Origin: Eggerthellales bacterium UBA948
GTDB lineage: Bacteria; Actinomycetota; Coriobacteriia; Coriobacteriales; UBA8131
NCBI GenBank assembly: GCA_002293265.1
Contig: DBCW01000080.1
Coordinates: forward strand, 16,027-21,781
Direction: 5' to 3'
DNA: 5,755 nt
In this document: positions 4,596 through 5,755 of the stretch, one piece after another
Position numbering within the stretch: the stretch's first letter is position 1
Layout: each line of letters opens with the position of its first letter
Made by a program: the position numbers and the translations under genes
Notes under the pieces: model-generated
Told to the model about the DNA's origin: nothing
What the model saw: only the letters and a program-made list of their open reading frames with translations
Databases searched by the model: none

Positions 4596-5755
4596 AGAGC
4601 ATCGATAGGTTATTGTTTGTAAGCTTGGCGGCAATAGTATTGATAATGCTCGGAGCAAATCTGTTTTTCTTTTTTAATCAAAATGGTGAAAGCAGTAAGC
4701 CTTACATGATAGATATAAATCGAGCTTACACAAAAATAGTACAGGAATCAGACGTGAATGCTGTAAACATTGAAGAATACACCAATCTCACATCAATTAT
4801 TTATTTAAGCGCTTTGGCGTCAGCAGAAGAAAAAGCAAGTTTCTTTACCGATGATGGCACCTCGATAATAAAGCCATATGGAGATGGCTATATTCGCTTT
4901 GATTATGTTAGCGCAGGTGGTCAAGGGGTCGCGCAAGCTTGGCTGATTGCCAATATCTCACTATTACTGATGGGAATTGTATGTATAGCCTCGCACCTAT
5001 ACATAAGAAGCAGACTCGTTAAACCATTTTCTCAAATCAGTGAAATGCCATATGAACTTTCAAAAGGTCATATTGCCTTAAATCTAAAACAAAATAAAAG
5101 TAGGTACTTTGGCAGGTTTCTTTGGGGTCTTGATATGCTTCGAGAAACTCTGGAAGCACGCAAGCGAAATGAGCTGGAACTTACAAAAGTAAACAAAATG
5201 ATGGTTCTCGCTCTTTCACACGATATCAAAACTCCCCTCTCAGCAATTCGCTTGTATGCAAAGGCATTGTCAGAAGACCTTTATGACACAGAGCAAAAAC
5301 GCTATGAAGTGATTAATAATATCGATACAAATGCACAAGAAATCGAAGGCTTGGTACGAGATATTATCAAAACTTCACGCGAAGACTTTTTACATATTGA
5401 GGTTAACAATGACGAATTTTATCTAAGCAGCCTTATCGATAAGTTAAAAAACTATTACGATGAAAAATTATCGTTGTTAAAATGTGAGTTTGTAATCGAG
5501 AGATTTCGCGATCTTTTAATTTACGGAGACATAGAGCGATATGTGGAGGTGGCAGAAAACATTATCGAAAACGCCATTAAATATGGCGACGGACGTGAGA
5601 TTCGTATCAGCTTTCCTGAAGAAGAAGATATTCAGATGATCGCTATCAGTAACACCGGCAATACTTTACCTGATGGCGAAATCGTTCATATATGGGAAAG
5701 CTTTTGGCGAGGTTCCAATTCCGAAGCACACACAGGAAATGGCCTAGGTCTATAT
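4592..5755 (+). CDS. Membrane sensor histidine kinase, C-terminus beyond window
   Basis: The open frame runs 388 codons to the right edge without a stop. There are two membrane segments (about 7-28 and 116-137) and an extracytoplasmic region of roughly 85 residues between them with no recognised sensor domain. A degenerate HAMP-like linker follows (about 138-190). The H-box is LALSHDIKTPLSAIR with phospho-acceptor His210. The N-box is NIIENAIKYGDG (Asn323, Asn327). The G1 region reads SNTGNTLP (353-360), with Asn where many kinases have the DxGxG aspartate. The F-box is IWESFWRGS (367-375) and the G2 box is GNGLGL (382-387) at the very end of the window. Only the last portion of the HATPase domain is missing. 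The start overlaps the response regulator stop by 4 nt and has weak ribosome-site sequence (GGGATGG), consistent with coupling. It phosphorylates the regulator encoded just upstream; the signal is unknown. Confidence 0.93.
   Translation, partial: MKSIDRLLFVSLAAIVLIMLGANLFFFFNQNGESSKPYMIDINRAYTKIVQESDVNAVNIEEYTNLTSIIYLSALASAEEKASFFTDDGTSIIKPYGDGYIRFDYVSAGGQGVAQAWLIANISLLLMGIVCIASHLYIRSRLVKPFSQISEMPYELSKGHIALNLKQNKSRYFGRFLWGLDMLRETLEARKRNELELTKVNKMMVLALSHDIKTPLSAIRLYAKALSEDLYDTEQKRYEVINNIDTNAQEIEGLVRDIIKTSREDFLHIEVNNDEFYLSSLIDKLKNYYDEKLSLLKCEFVIERFRDLLIYGDIERYVEVAENIIENAIKYGDGREIRISFPEEEDIQMIAISNTGNTLPDGEIVHIWESFWRGSNSEAHTGNGLGLY

Overview
The window is a piece of a moderately AT-rich bacterial chromosome carrying genes for anaerobic respiration and envelope functions. 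Organism (inference only): a Gram-positive-type anaerobe, possibly a low-GC member of the Coriobacteriia/Eggerthellaceae or a Firmicute. The reasons are a Tat-exported nitrate reductase with a lipobox-like cysteine, a NapG-like polyferredoxin, a short divergent MoaE-like protein, a DUF3048 (YerB-like) lipoprotein and a VanR/VanS-style two-component pair. No rRNA, tRNA, CRISPR array or transposase gene was seen.

Layout. (1) Positions 1-1505, minus strand: a nap operon. A four-cluster ferredoxin (napG-like, 1505 to 828) is followed after 66 bp by the first 253 codons of the molybdenum nitrate reductase napA (761 running off the left edge). A stem-loop lies in the gap between them. (2) Positions 1506-1784: divergent intergenic region. 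(3) Positions 1785-2183, plus strand: a MoaE-like protein, the molybdopterin-synthase large-subunit family, which would serve the cofactor needed by NapA. (4) Positions 2184-2401: a tail-to-tail intergenic region packed with repeats. It has a perfect 14-bp hairpin, two 38-bp direct repeats and imperfect 20-bp terminal inverted repeats, and looks like a small non-coding mobile or extragenic repetitive element. (5) Positions 2402-3472, minus strand: DUF3048 lipoprotein with a recognisable promoter. (6) Positions 3473-3917: a long AT-rich divergent intergenic region with two terminator-like hairpins, several short palindromes (one close to an FNR box) and a perfect -10 box. (7) Positions 3918-5755, plus strand: an OmpR/PhoB-type response regulator translationally coupled (ATGA overlap) to a membrane sensor histidine kinase that runs off the right edge inside its ATPase domain.

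How they fit together: NapG and NapA form an anaerobic nitrate-reduction module and the MoaE-like protein plausibly supports its molybdopterin cofactor. The DUF3048 lipoprotein and the two-component system appear to be independent units; the target of the two-component system is not visible. The clearest unexplained structure is the repeat element at 2191-2395. The most curious regulatory feature is the terminator at 3638-3670, which sits between two divergent promoters and so has no obvious transcript to end.
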